A DNA stretch of 11,516 nt, taken from Bacteroidales bacterium. Lineage in GTDB: Bacteria > Bacteroidota > Bacteroidia > Bacteroidales > Dysgonomonadaceae. The DNA lies in NCBI GenBank assembly GCA_012799155.1, contig JAAZLV010000088.1, forward strand, positions 1 to 11,516, given 5' to 3'. This document shows, piece after piece, positions 1 to 6,840 of this stretch (within the stretch, counting starts at the first letter, position 1; each line of letters starts with the position of its first letter). A model generated the notes under the pieces. The model was not told the DNA's origin and ran no database searches. It saw nothing but the letters and a program-made list of their open reading frames with translations. A program made the translations under genes and the position numbers.

Positions 1-774
1 AATATCATTTCGGCAGCTGAAATCCTTGGAATTAACAATGAGACAGTTGATCAGATCAGGGAAGCACTGCCACAGCTGCCACCAATGCAGATCAGTCCCG
101 CGGGCTATTTACAGGAATGGCTGGAGGATTACGAGGAACAGGATCCCCATCACCGACATGTGTCACATCTCTACGCATTGCATCCCTCCAACCAAATCTC
201 ACCGGTTACCACACCGGAGCTGGCCGATGCGGCAAGGAAGACGCTGAACCGCAGGGGTGATGAGGGTACTGGCTGGTCACGCGCCTGGAAGATCAACTTC
301 TGGGCCCGTTTGCATGATGGCAACAGGGCCTACAAATTGCTGAAAAGTCTGCTGGAACCGGCAATGGAAAATGTCAGTATGAGTCCTAAAGCGGGCACCT
401 ACCCCAATCTCTTTTGTGCACACCCACCCTTTCAGATTGACGGGAACCTGGGTGGTACAGCCGGCATTGCAGAAATGCTTATTCAGAGTCACGACGGATA
501 CATCCATCTGTTGCCGGCACTGCCTGACAACTGGTCGGAAGGCAGCTTCCGTGGATTACGCGTACGGGGAGGCGCAGCAGTAGATGCAGATTGGCAGGAT
601 CATAAACTGAATAAAATCCGTATCGTCGCCACTCATTCCAATAAGTTCACACTCAAAGTACCCTCATATGTTTCTGAAGTTGAGATAAACGGAGAAATGT
701 TGCCGAAGGAAGAGGGTTTTGTGTCATTCAACCTGCAAAAAGGCGAAGAAGGAGTGATCCGGATGAGACACTAA
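1..774 (+). CDS. GH95 family glycoside hydrolase (alpha-L-fucosidase type), C-terminal fragment
   Basis: The frame is open from base 1, so the 5' part lies outside the window; 257 residues are visible and the stop is TAA. Recognisable GH95 blocks, in visible-residue numbering, are DPHHRHVSHLYALHP (48-62), GWSRAWKINFWARL with DGNRA (91-110), and HPPFQIDGNLGG (141-152). The segment up to about 175 belongs to the end of the (alpha/alpha)6 catalytic barrel. The remainder is the C-terminal beta domain, with RGLRVRGGAAVDADW at 184-198. D147 in QIDGN is the probable counterpart of the catalytic aspartate of characterised 1,2-alpha-L-fucosidases (family knowledge, recalled). The catalytic glutamate and the asparagine pair would lie upstream. 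GH95 enzymes remove alpha-L-fucose, some alpha-L-galactose, from plant or mucin glycans. They are usually exported, but the signal peptide cannot be seen here. Exact substrate is unknown. Confidence 0.93.
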   Translation, partial: NIISAAEILGINNETVDQIREALPQLPPMQISPAGYLQEWLEDYEEQDPHHRHVSHLYALHPSNQISPVTTPELADAARKTLNRRGDEGTGWSRAWKINFWARLHDGNRAYKLLKSLLEPAMENVSMSPKAGTYPNLFCAHPPFQIDGNLGGTAGIAEMLIQSHDGYIHLLPALPDNWSEGSFRGLRVRGGAAVDADWQDHKLNKIRIVATHSNKFTLKVPSYVSEVEINGEMLPKEEGFVSFNLQKGEEGVIRMRH

Positions 775-806
775 AACAGAGACAATTAAAGTTTCTGATA
801 TATGTT

Positions 807-843
807 ATGTTGAGATGGATAAAGCCATATCCCATCTCAACAT
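807..843 (+). terminator. Terminator-like hairpin downstream of the GH95 gene
   Basis: A perfect 12-bp stem, ATGTTGAGATGG (807-818) pairing with CCATCTCAACAT (832-843), encloses a 13-base loop. It starts 33 bases after the GH95 stop codon. Only a short run of T (843-846) follows, so it is weaker than a textbook intrinsic terminator. It may instead act as a 3'-end stabilising hairpin. Its position between convergent genes fits a 3' boundary for the GH95 transcript. Confidence 0.6.
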
Positions 844-873
844 TTCGCTTCAATTTGTTCGGTACTCATTCGT

Positions 874-939
874 ATCTCGTTCTAATCTCGTTCTAATCTC
901 GCTCTAATCTCGCTCTAATCTCGCTCTAATATGCGTCTA
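874..939. repeat. 11-bp tandem array A (ATCTCGYTCTA), about 6 units
   Basis: Five consecutive 11-bp units begin at 874, 885, 896, 907 and 918. The first two read ATCTCGTTCTA and the next three ATCTCGCTCTA. A sixth, degenerate unit (929-939) keeps the ends but differs at four positions. The tetramer CTCG recurs exactly every 11 bases from 876 to 923. The sequence just before (863-873) is a poor match and may be a decayed unit. The array lies in the gene-free stretch between convergent genes, beyond the GH95 hairpin. Confidence 0.9.
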
Positions 940-949
940 ATAGATCCGA

Positions 950-1026
950 ACCAGATAAGAGTCAGTTAAGAGTCAATTAAGAGTCAGATACGAGTCAGTT
1001 ACGAGTCAGTTACGAGTCAGATACGA
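950..1026. repeat. 11-bp tandem array B (GTCAGWTAMGA), about 7 units
   Basis: Six clear 11-bp units begin at 961, 972, 983, 994, 1005 and 1016, and a slightly degenerate one is at 950-960. Variation is confined to a few columns: GTCA(G/A)(T/A)TA(A/C)GA. The trimer GAG recurs every 11 bases from 959 to 1016. It becomes CGAG in the right-hand units, the complement of the CTCG repeated in array A. The two arrays are separated by only 10 bases (940-949). The rest of the gene-free stretch, 775-806, 844-873 and 1027-1091, shows no gene and no strong signal. Confidence 0.9.
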
Positions 1027-1091
1027 TTTAATTGAGTTGTAATAAAAACCCAATTGAGGCCAATGTTTCTATAAGTGAATGATTGTGCCGG

Positions 1092-1511
1092 CTAAATACG
1101 GTCGTAGGGCAACCGTGACAACGCCTCCGACATCTTCTCCAGCATCTCCTTCATCGGCTTTTCGACCATGCCCCGGAGAAAGGGATTCAGTTCAGCGCGG
1201 AGAGTCAGACGCAGCCTTGTATCCTTCTCTCCTTTTGCAACCAGTTGTATCCAAAGGAAGACATCAAAGGGGAGCTTTTCAGATTTCAGTTTCACCACCT
1301 TGTTGGGCTCCCGTTCAGTCAGCAGGAATCGCACCGAACCAATCGGAGTTACACTGAAGGAGATGCTATCCTCATCAAATGAAAGGTCCCGAATCTGATC
1401 CTCAGGAATCTGATCCTTCACCTTCTCCAGGTTGCGGGGATCAGAGAGTACACGGTATACATCAGCATCACTGTGTAGGATTGTTTTTACGTCGCTTACG
1501 AATTCTGTCAT
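1092..1511 (-). CDS. SRPBCC (START/polyketide-cyclase-like) family protein
   Basis: 139 residues, short and single-domain, as usual for bacterial SRPBCC proteins. This fold is a helix-grip with a deep cavity that can bind lipids or other hydrophobic ligands. The N-terminus (MTEFVSDVKTILHSDADVY) is followed by SDPRNLEKVKDQIP, a common opening in this superfamily. Alternating beta strands then lead to a long C-terminal amphipathic helix from about residue 114. No catalytic residues can be assigned and the ligand is unknown. The start at 1511 is chosen because its ATG overlaps the pyrE TGA as ATGA, which implies translational coupling; an in-frame ATG ten codons upstream would lie well inside pyrE. 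It is the last gene of the minus-strand run. Confidence 0.82.
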   Translation of the reverse strand: MTEFVSDVKTILHSDADVYRVLSDPRNLEKVKDQIPEDQIRDLSFDEDSISFSVTPIGSVRFLLTEREPNKVVKLKSEKLPFDVFLWIQLVAKGEKDTRLRLTLRAELNPFLRGMVEKPMKEMLEKMSEALSRLPYDRI

Positions 1512-2161
1512 CGTTTGCCTTTTTTGGGTGTCTGGCCCCACTGGTCGGGATTCTTGCGCCAGTCCTGTAGTGTTTTAAGCTCCGATTCATCGATGTAATC
1601 GGTGGCCACTGCCTCGTCGAGGATTGCGTCATAATCGCAGAGCGTTGTGAGCTCCACCCTAGCATCCTGCATGCTCTGTAGCGCGAGAGGGAAACCGTAG
1701 GTGAAGACTGCCACCATTCCCAGCACATCCGATCCGTCGCGGCGGATTGCTTCCACCGCCTTGAGGCTGCTGCCGCCTGTGGAGACCAAATCCTCGATCA
1801 CCACAACCTTTTGTTTTGGCTTCAGGTCACCTTCGATAAGGTTCTCCAGGCCATGATCCTTGGGGGTAGCGCGAATATAGACAAAAGGGAGTCCCAACAG
1901 ATCAGCGACCAACACTCCCGGAGCGATGGCACCTGTAGCCACACCGGCAATGGCATCTACTTGAGGATACTTTTCAAGGATCAGCCTGGCAAACTCCACC
2001 TTGATGAAGTTTCGAATGGCAGGATAGGACATCAGTTTACGGTTGTCGCAGTATATGGGTGATTTCCAGCCCGAAGCCCAAGTAAAGGGATTGGAGGGCT
2101 GCAATTTGATTGCTTTAATTCGCAGCAGTTTTTCTGCTGTCAACTTTTGAACGTCATGCAT
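1508..2161 (-). CDS. pyrE: Orotate phosphoribosyltransferase
   Basis: 217 residues, normal for PyrE. It catalyses orotate + PRPP to orotidine 5'-monophosphate and pyrophosphate, the fifth step of de novo UMP synthesis, in the cytoplasm. The type I PRTase signature VVVIEDLVSTGGSS lies at 119-132. IAGVATGAIAPG (71-82) is the conserved loop before it. PKDHG (100-104) supplies the flexible-loop lysine and histidine expected for catalysis. WKSPIYCDNR (32-41) is the usual N-terminal substrate-binding block. A further TGA-ending tail of about 17 polar residues follows the last conserved helix. It is separated from upstream comF by 75 bases that contain a -7-like element, so it may have its own promoter as well as readthrough. 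Confidence 0.97.
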   Translation of the reverse strand: MHDVQKLTAEKLLRIKAIKLQPSNPFTWASGWKSPIYCDNRKLMSYPAIRNFIKVEFARLILEKYPQVDAIAGVATGAIAPGVLVADLLGLPFVYIRATPKDHGLENLIEGDLKPKQKVVVIEDLVSTGGSSLKAVEAIRRDGSDVLGMVAVFTYGFPLALQSMQDARVELTTLCDYDAILDEAVATDYIDESELKTLQDWRKNPDQWGQTPKKGKR

Positions 2162-2188
2162 ATTGTTGCAGATTTTTTTGATGAATCA

Positions 2189-2196
2189 CAAAAGTA
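2189..2196 (-). promoter_or_regulatory. Putative Bacteroidota -7 element for pyrE
   Basis: Read on the minus strand, the octamer is TACTTTTG, an exact match to the Bacteroidota -7 consensus TAnnTTTG. It lies 27 bases before the pyrE ATG in the comF-pyrE gap. No good -33 TTTG is visible at 19-21 bases upstream, so it may be weak or need an activator. The same octamer occurs before the DUF6242 gene. Confidence 0.42.
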
Positions 2197-2236
2197 CGAT
2201 TTTCATCCGTAAGTGAGATTCATTTTAATAAAAAAA

Positions 2237-2932
2237 TCAGTATACCTCACCGAGGGTGGCGATACTGATCTTCACTCCCCGGCAGTGGGTGAGCGCAATG
2301 CTGCAGGCCTCCAGGGTAGAACCGGTGGTGATGACATCATCTACCAGCAGCAGATGCTTGTCCTGAAACACCTCCGGGTGAGTGACACGGAAGATGTCAC
2401 GCACATTCTCCCAGCGTTGTGTACGGGTACGAACTGTCTGTGTGGGATTGTAGACCACACGGATGAGGTTTCCTGCGGAAATGGGAAGAGCGGTAGCCTG
2501 TGAAAGCCCCTCGGCTATCAGTTGCGACTGGTTGTAGCCCCTTGATTTTTCCTTTCGCGGATGGAGTGGTACCGGCACGATTAACTGAACGGGAGCAAGG
2601 AAGTCGCTCCCCAAGAGATCTTCACCGAAGAGGCGCCCCAACAGGAGGCCAACCTCCTGTCGTTGATGGTATTTTAACTGGTGAATCAGTGGAGGCAGCA
2701 CTCCTCCTTTGGTGTAGACACAGAAGCTGGCAATTCGTTCAAACGGGATGCGGCCGGCCATCAACTTCTCGGCAGCATTGTCCTTCTCCTGATAGTTATT
2801 TGTTCGTGGTAATTTGTACAAGCAGCGCAGGCAAAGAGCCTCTTCACCGGAGAGTAACGTTTCACCACATACGGCACATACCCTCGGAAAAAAAAGAGAA
2901 GAAAGTACATTCAATAGATCATTGAGGCTCAT
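2237..2932 (-). CDS. comF: ComF family protein (phosphoribosyltransferase fold)
   Basis: 231 residues from the chosen start. The N-terminus carries a zinc-ribbon-like cysteine set, C19/C22 and C34/C37 (RVCAVCG, CLRC), then a PRTase-fold domain. This contains IHQLKYHQRQEVG (83-95), IVPVPLHPRKEKSRGYNQS (118-136) and the PRPP-loop motif LLLVDDVITTGST (194-206). ComF family proteins were first linked to DNA uptake in competent bacteria, where they support ssDNA import or handling. In Bacteroidota the role is not settled. The start at 2932 gives a typical short leader (MSLNDLLNVLSSLFFPRVC) and a 14-base overlap with recX. A start at 2950, six residues longer, is also possible. It sits between recX and pyrE in the same orientation. 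Confidence 0.9.
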   Translation of the reverse strand: MSLNDLLNVLSSLFFPRVCAVCGETLLSGEEALCLRCLYKLPRTNNYQEKDNAAEKLMAGRIPFERIASFCVYTKGGVLPPLIHQLKYHQRQEVGLLLGRLFGEDLLGSDFLAPVQLIVPVPLHPRKEKSRGYNQSQLIAEGLSQATALPISAGNLIRVVYNPTQTVRTRTQRWENVRDIFRVTHPEVFQDKHLLLVDDVITTGSTLEACSIALTHCRGVKISIATLGEVY

Positions 2933-3419
2933 CGGGGTAGGAATCGACATCCATCATTTTCAGGCAGCGACTGATCTCCTGCATGGAGAAGCCTCTTCCC
3001 AACGCATAGCGGATCAACTTACCATTCCGCTCGTATTCAGAGCGTCCAGTGACACTCTTTCGTTTTTTTTCAAGCAACGACAATAGTGATTCGGATAACT
3101 GGCTTTCGGAAAATTGAGTGAAGACATCACGGACCACATCCGGTGAAATTCTCTTTTGTGCGAGGTGCAGTTCAATCTTTCGTTTACCCCATTTGTTAAA
3201 GTGAAGCTTTTCGCGAATGTAACTCTCCGTATAACGCCGCTCATCGATATATCTCTCTTTGATCAATCGCTCCAACAGCAACTCCACAACGTCGTCAGTG
3301 AGGTTCAACCGCAACAGTTTCTGCCTGATGTCAAACGGTGCATATTCTTTTCTGGCACAGATGCGCGTTATACGGGCATATGCCTGTTCGGGTGTGACAA
3401 TTTTTTCTTGTTGTTTCAT
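2919..3419 (-). CDS. recX: RecX family regulatory protein
   Basis: 166 residues, within the RecX range, made almost wholly of short helices in repeated three-helix units. Conserved blocks are CARKEYAPFDIRQKL (21-35) and ERYIDERRYTESYIREKL (55-72), followed by KWGKRKIELHL (76-86). The C-terminal unit contains RKLIRY-like NGKLIRYALGRGFS (132-145). RecX proteins bind RecA filaments and limit or modulate recombinase and co-protease activity. Here the gene is not next to recA but lies between prmC and comF. Its ATG overlaps the prmC TGA as ATGA, which supports the start and suggests coupled translation. Confidence 0.93.
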   Translation of the reverse strand: MKQQEKIVTPEQAYARITRICARKEYAPFDIRQKLLRLNLTDDVVELLLERLIKERYIDERRYTESYIREKLHFNKWGKRKIELHLAQKRISPDVVRDVFTQFSESQLSESLLSLLEKKRKSVTGRSEYERNGKLIRYALGRGFSMQEISRCLKMMDVDSYPDEPQ

Positions 3420-4264
3420 CGCTGATCACCTTTTACCGCCCTGATCATACGCTCATTTCCGGAGAGATCCTTTCTCAGCTCTATCTCCCGAAATCCCTTT
3501 TCGAGTAACATTGCACACACTTCATCACCTCTGCTTTGGTGAATCTCAAAGAAAAGCCTCCCCTCCTCCTTGAGCAAATCCACAGCCAGTGAGGCAATAC
3601 GCTCGTAGAAAAGTAGAGGAGACTTATCAGGCACAAATAGTGCTTCCCCGGGTTCAAATGCAGTCACTGTACGCTCCATCGTTGTTTTCTCCGACAGGGT
3701 GATGTAGGGTGGATTGCTTACAATACAGTCATATCGGCTCTCCTCAGTGAAGGGTTTCAGGATGTCACGTTGTCTGAAAAGCACCTCCACATGGTTGAGA
3801 CGGGCATTTCCCTGCGCCATCTGCAAAGCGGGAAGAGAGAGGTCCCAGGCATGTACCTTCGCCTTTGGCATATTTACTGCCAGGGCTATTGCGATACAAC
3901 CGCTTCCTGTTCCGATGTCCAGGATGTCAGTTGCTCCAGCTCCGCAATCTGCAATGATCCACTCCACAAGTTCTTCTGTTTCAGGACGGGGAATCAGCAC
4001 TTCACGCCCCACTTGCAACTCGATGCCATAAAAGGTTGTTTTCCCCATTACATATTGAAATGGTTCCCCCAATTTCAGTCTGGAGAGAATCTGTTGCAAT
4101 TTACGTTCCTGGCAATCGGATAAATTGCTAAATTTGCCGGAGGTTAATGCGGCAAAAGTGAAGCCACTCACCTCTTCCAGAATGATCCGTGCCAGTAGGG
4201 ATGTCTCGGAAGGGGAATAGTGTTCACTCAGCTCTTGCCGGATATACCGAATGATCTGATACAT
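3416..4264 (-). CDS. prmC: Peptide chain release factor N(5)-glutamine methyltransferase
   Basis: 282 residues from the chosen start. PrmC uses S-adenosylmethionine to methylate the glutamine of the GGQ motif in release factors RF1 and RF2, which aids translation termination. The N-terminal helical domain (1-75) is followed by the linker block VLIPRPETEELV (89-100). Next come SAM motif I DIGTGSGCIAI (116-126) and the catalytic NPPY (184-187), which holds the target glutamine amide. The start at 4264 (MYQIIRYIRQEL) matches the usual family N-terminus. A longer start at 4294 would add ten residues (MVDATYIEPV) and cannot be excluded, since the promoter lies upstream of both. It is the first gene of the minus-strand run and is divergent from ribD. 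Confidence 0.95.
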   Translation of the reverse strand: MYQIIRYIRQELSEHYSPSETSLLARIILEEVSGFTFAALTSGKFSNLSDCQERKLQQILSRLKLGEPFQYVMGKTTFYGIELQVGREVLIPRPETEELVEWIIADCGAGATDILDIGTGSGCIAIALAVNMPKAKVHAWDLSLPALQMAQGNARLNHVEVLFRQRDILKPFTEESRYDCIVSNPPYITLSEKTTMERTVTAFEPGEALFVPDKSPLLFYERIASLAVDLLKEEGRLFFEIHQSRGDEVCAMLLEKGFREIELRKDLSGNERMIRAVKGDQR

Positions 4265-4323
4265 AACGGGTTCAATATATGTGGCATCGACCATTCGTCA
4301 CACAACGGCGGTCATCACCAAAG

Positions 4324-4354
4324 CAAAGATAGGTAAAATGAGCATACAATCAAT
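4324..4354 (-). promoter_or_regulatory. Putative promoter of the prmC-recX-comF run
   Basis: Read on the minus strand, a -33-like ATTG (4351-4354) is followed by exactly 19 bases and then TATCTTTG (4324-4331). The latter fits the Bacteroidota -7 consensus TAnnTTTG. Spacing and both boxes agree with the known sigma-ABfr-type layout. The -33 box lies inside the ribD coding region, a few codons after its start. The predicted transcript start near 4317 leaves a leader of roughly 50 bases to the 4264 ATG. Confidence 0.6.
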
Positions 4355-5408
4355 CTACATGGAGCGATCTCTTCAACTGGCCCGAAAGGGCAAGGGCTAC
4401 ACGGGATCCAATCCCATGGTAGGAGCGGTCATTGTCCACGGTGACAAGATAATTGGCGAAGGATATCATCGGAAATACGGTGAGCCACACGCCGAGGTGA
4501 ATGCCATTGCCTCTGTGAAAAACCCCTCCCTTCTCATGGAAAGCACCCTCTACGTCACACTTGAACCATGTGCCCATCAGGGAAAGACGCCCCCCTGTGC
4601 CGCATTGATTGTTTCATGTCGTATTCCACGGGTGGTGATAGCAGTTACAGATCCCAATCCGATGGTTGCAGGAAAGGGGATTGCCATAATGAGAGAAGGC
4701 GGTATTGAAGTCTCTGTTGGACTGATGGAGGAGGAGGCCCGTGAACTAAACAGAGCCTTCTTCGTCAATCAACTAGATAAAAGGCCATACGTGATACTCA
4801 AATGGGCAGAAAGCCGTGATGGATATATGGACCACCTGCGTTCATCACTTACAGAAAGAGCACCTGCCATCATCTCCAATCCTATCACACAAACAATAGT
4901 ACACAAGTTTCGAACAGAGGTGGCAGGCATCATGGTTGGGACTAACACCGCATTGCTAGACAACCCACAACTTACAGCAAGGAAATGGTTTGGGTCAAAT
5001 CCCACCCGGGTCGTGATTGACCGGGATCATAAAATCCCATCTGACGCAGCACTCTTCAACGGAGTAACACGTACCATCCTCTTTAGTGCTGTTTCTCGTG
5101 AGTCGTCCCCCTCTTCGGCCGGCGTGAAAGTGATCATCATTGACTTTCAGGGTGATGTCATCAGCCAGATATTGTATCACCTCTACATTGAGAATGTACA
5201 CTCTTTACTTGTGGAGGGTGGATCCCAATTGTTAAGCAGTTTCATTGATGCCGAATTATGGGATGAGGCCTATGTGGAGCGATCGGAGATATTGCTCGGC
5301 CAGGGTGTAAAAGCACCTGAGATACAAGGTGAAATCATCCAGGTAAATAATTCCCCAGGTTCATTGCAGTTTCATTTAAAGAGCAAAATAACTCGAAAAT
5401 TTCTTTAA
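4338..5408 (+). CDS. ribD: Bifunctional riboflavin biosynthesis deaminase/reductase RibD
   Basis: 356 residues, standard RibD length. The N-terminal half is the zinc deaminase acting on 2,5-diamino-6-ribosylamino-pyrimidinone 5'-phosphate; the C-terminal half reduces the ribosyl side chain with NADPH. Deaminase motifs are SNPMVGAVIV (24-33), PHAEVNAI (50-57) with zinc ligand H51 and catalytic E53, and EPCAHQGKTPPC (76-87) with zinc ligands C78 and C87. Reductase motifs are PYVILKWAESRDG, GIMVGTNTALLDNPQLT, NPTRVVIDRD and LLVEGGSQLLSSF. The start at 4338 (MSIQSIYMERSLQLARKG) is the family norm; a GTG 19 codons upstream would give an unrelated extension. It is divergent from prmC, and no other rib gene is beside it. 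A weak -7-like TATATGTG at 4276-4283 may serve it. Confidence 0.96.
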   Translation: MSIQSIYMERSLQLARKGKGYTGSNPMVGAVIVHGDKIIGEGYHRKYGEPHAEVNAIASVKNPSLLMESTLYVTLEPCAHQGKTPPCAALIVSCRIPRVVIAVTDPNPMVAGKGIAIMREGGIEVSVGLMEEEARELNRAFFVNQLDKRPYVILKWAESRDGYMDHLRSSLTERAPAIISNPITQTIVHKFRTEVAGIMVGTNTALLDNPQLTARKWFGSNPTRVVIDRDHKIPSDAALFNGVTRTILFSAVSRESSPSSAGVKVIIIDFQGDVISQILYHLYIENVHSLLVEGGSQLLSSFIDAELWDEAYVERSEILLGQGVKAPEIQGEIIQVNNSPGSLQFHLKSKITRKFL

Positions 5409-5445
5409 ATATTCATTTTAATATGGTTATAGCGAAAAATCTTCC

Positions 5446-5453
5446 TACTTTTG
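5446..5453 (+). promoter_or_regulatory. Putative Bacteroidota -7 element for the DUF6242-DUF6089-uppS-bamA run
   Basis: TACTTTTG matches TAnnTTTG exactly and lies 39 bases before the chosen ATG at 5493, in the gap after ribD. The -33 region at 19-21 bases upstream is A/T-rich with no clear TTTG. Because the element covers the TTG at 5451, the longer TTG-started reading of the next gene is unlikely to be real. The downstream genes show no other convincing promoter, so this may drive the whole cluster as far as bamA. Confidence 0.48.
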
Positions 5454-5492
5454 CACTTACTTAAACCTGGTTTACAATATTTTTTGAAACAA

Positions 5493-6839
5493 ATGATATC
5501 AAAATATTTCCCCTTGGCATCGGTGCTCGTCGTGACCTTGTTGTTCCTCTCTTCTTGCCTGAATTCATCGACTGACAATGTGGAATATTCACCTGATGCA
5601 CAGATCTATTCCTTCTCACTCTCATCGAAAGAGGACACAACTGATTTGTTGTCAGCTACCAAATTTACCATCGACCAGATTAATGGCAGGATCTTTAACG
5701 ACGAACCACTACCCTATCTTTTTCATGTTGATAGTGTGTTGTTGTCGATAGGCAGTTCCAATATGTACAATCCTTTTTCACAGGTGATGCTCACTCTTGA
5801 TGAGGACAGCACCTACAACTGGCAAACATCTGACTCGGTGGCAATTAACCGGCTCAGTCTAATCACTACGACCGCCCCCGACGGGATTTCGAAAAAGGAA
5901 TATCGTTTCGAACTGAACATTTACCAGGAAGATCCATACATCCTCTCCTGGCAAAAAATGGCCAATGGATATCTGCCTACACCTTTCCTGTCACAAAATT
6001 CGGTGCTACTGAACGATAAGCTTATCACGTACTTTCAGACAAACAACGGAATTGAAGCTCTGATGGCAGGTATCGATGAAAATCTTGTCTGGAACTCTCT
6101 CAACCTTGTGGGATTACCTCACACAATCGATCTCACTACCATTACCATTACAAACGAAGGTGTCATTGCACTGGATAGTCTGACCAACACACTCTATCAC
6201 TCAGCAGATGGTATTCTCTGGAACAGCCTATTCCCAGACTTGAACGTACAGGCAATTTATGGCACACTTCCCACCATTGAAGGTGACAAGCTACTGATTG
6301 CCATAGAACAAGAAGAGAACCTTCGTTTTGCAGTAACAACCGATTTCACGGAGATGGTATTGATGAACAACCTACCTGAAAACTTTCCAATGAGTCATTT
6401 TTCTACAACACAGGTGGTTGACCCTGCATCCTACTCTATCAAGCACCTCTTGCTTGCAGGAGGGATTACTGCAGGCAACAGTCTCAGCAATCACATATGG
6501 ATATTACAAGAAAAAGAGGACCACATAAGTTGGATTCATTCAAGGGTGCCCGAATCACTCGCGCTGCAGGGTAGCACTATGTTCTATTATGACAGCAAAC
6601 CTTACTTGATGACGGCTACCACGGAAGGTAACAGCTTCTATTACTCCAACAATCACGGACTAGATTGGTTACAGACAGGGGAGAACCAGTCTCTTCCTGC
6701 CGAATTCACAAGGAGAAAATATGCATCGGTATCGACCGATGCGGAGAACTATATATGGATATTCGGCGGAATATCCTCTCAGGAATCACAAATTGCCGAT
6801 GTTTGGAAGGGTCGCCTCAATAAATTCTCAGATATGTAA
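5493..6839 (+). CDS. DUF6242 domain-containing lipoprotein, propeller-like
   Basis: 448 residues. The first 21 form a lipoprotein signal peptide: basic K4, a hydrophobic core, and lipobox LSSC with acylated C22. It should therefore be anchored in a membrane, probably the outer one. Residues 30-160 look like an Ig-like beta domain (AQIYSFSLSS, KFTIDQINGRIFND). From about 165 to the end the pattern is of short beta blades. These include Asp-box-like SADGILW (237-243) and SNNHGLDW (385-392), and Kelch-like LLLAGGI (319-325) and YIWIFGG (420-426). The family resembles Bacteroidales DUF6242 proteins, recognised from memory, with no known function. No catalytic residues can be assigned; a binding or scaffold role is an inference. 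The stop is one base before the next ATG. Confidence 0.8.
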   Translation: MISKYFPLASVLVVTLLFLSSCLNSSTDNVEYSPDAQIYSFSLSSKEDTTDLLSATKFTIDQINGRIFNDEPLPYLFHVDSVLLSIGSSNMYNPFSQVMLTLDEDSTYNWQTSDSVAINRLSLITTTAPDGISKKEYRFELNIYQEDPYILSWQKMANGYLPTPFLSQNSVLLNDKLITYFQTNNGIEALMAGIDENLVWNSLNLVGLPHTIDLTTITITNEGVIALDSLTNTLYHSADGILWNSLFPDLNVQAIYGTLPTIEGDKLLIAIEQEENLRFAVTTDFTEMVLMNNLPENFPMSHFSTTQVVDPASYSIKHLLLAGGITAGNSLSNHIWILQEKEDHISWIHSRVPESLALQGSTMFYYDSKPYLMTATTEGNSFYYSNNHGLDWLQTGENQSLPAEFTRRKYASVSTDAENYIWIFGGISSQESQIADVWKGRLNKFSDM

Positions 6840-6840
6840 A

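Noticed and set aside
874..1026. CRISPR array
   Set aside because: The repeats are 11 bp, directly abutting and without unique spacers, and no cas gene is present.
1030..1062. Intrinsic terminator for the minus-strand run, from AATTG/CAATT pairing followed by T's on the minus strand
   Set aside because: The stem is only about five A/T-rich base pairs, too weak to support a call, although a T run does follow.
4281..4337. GTG-started N-terminal extension of RibD
   Set aside because: It adds 19 residues with no family match, while the ATG at 4338 gives the normal RibD N-terminus.
5409..5424. Terminator after ribD (ATATT/AATAT hairpin)
   Set aside because: A five-pair all-A/T stem has little stability; the base pattern is expected in an A/T-rich promoter region.
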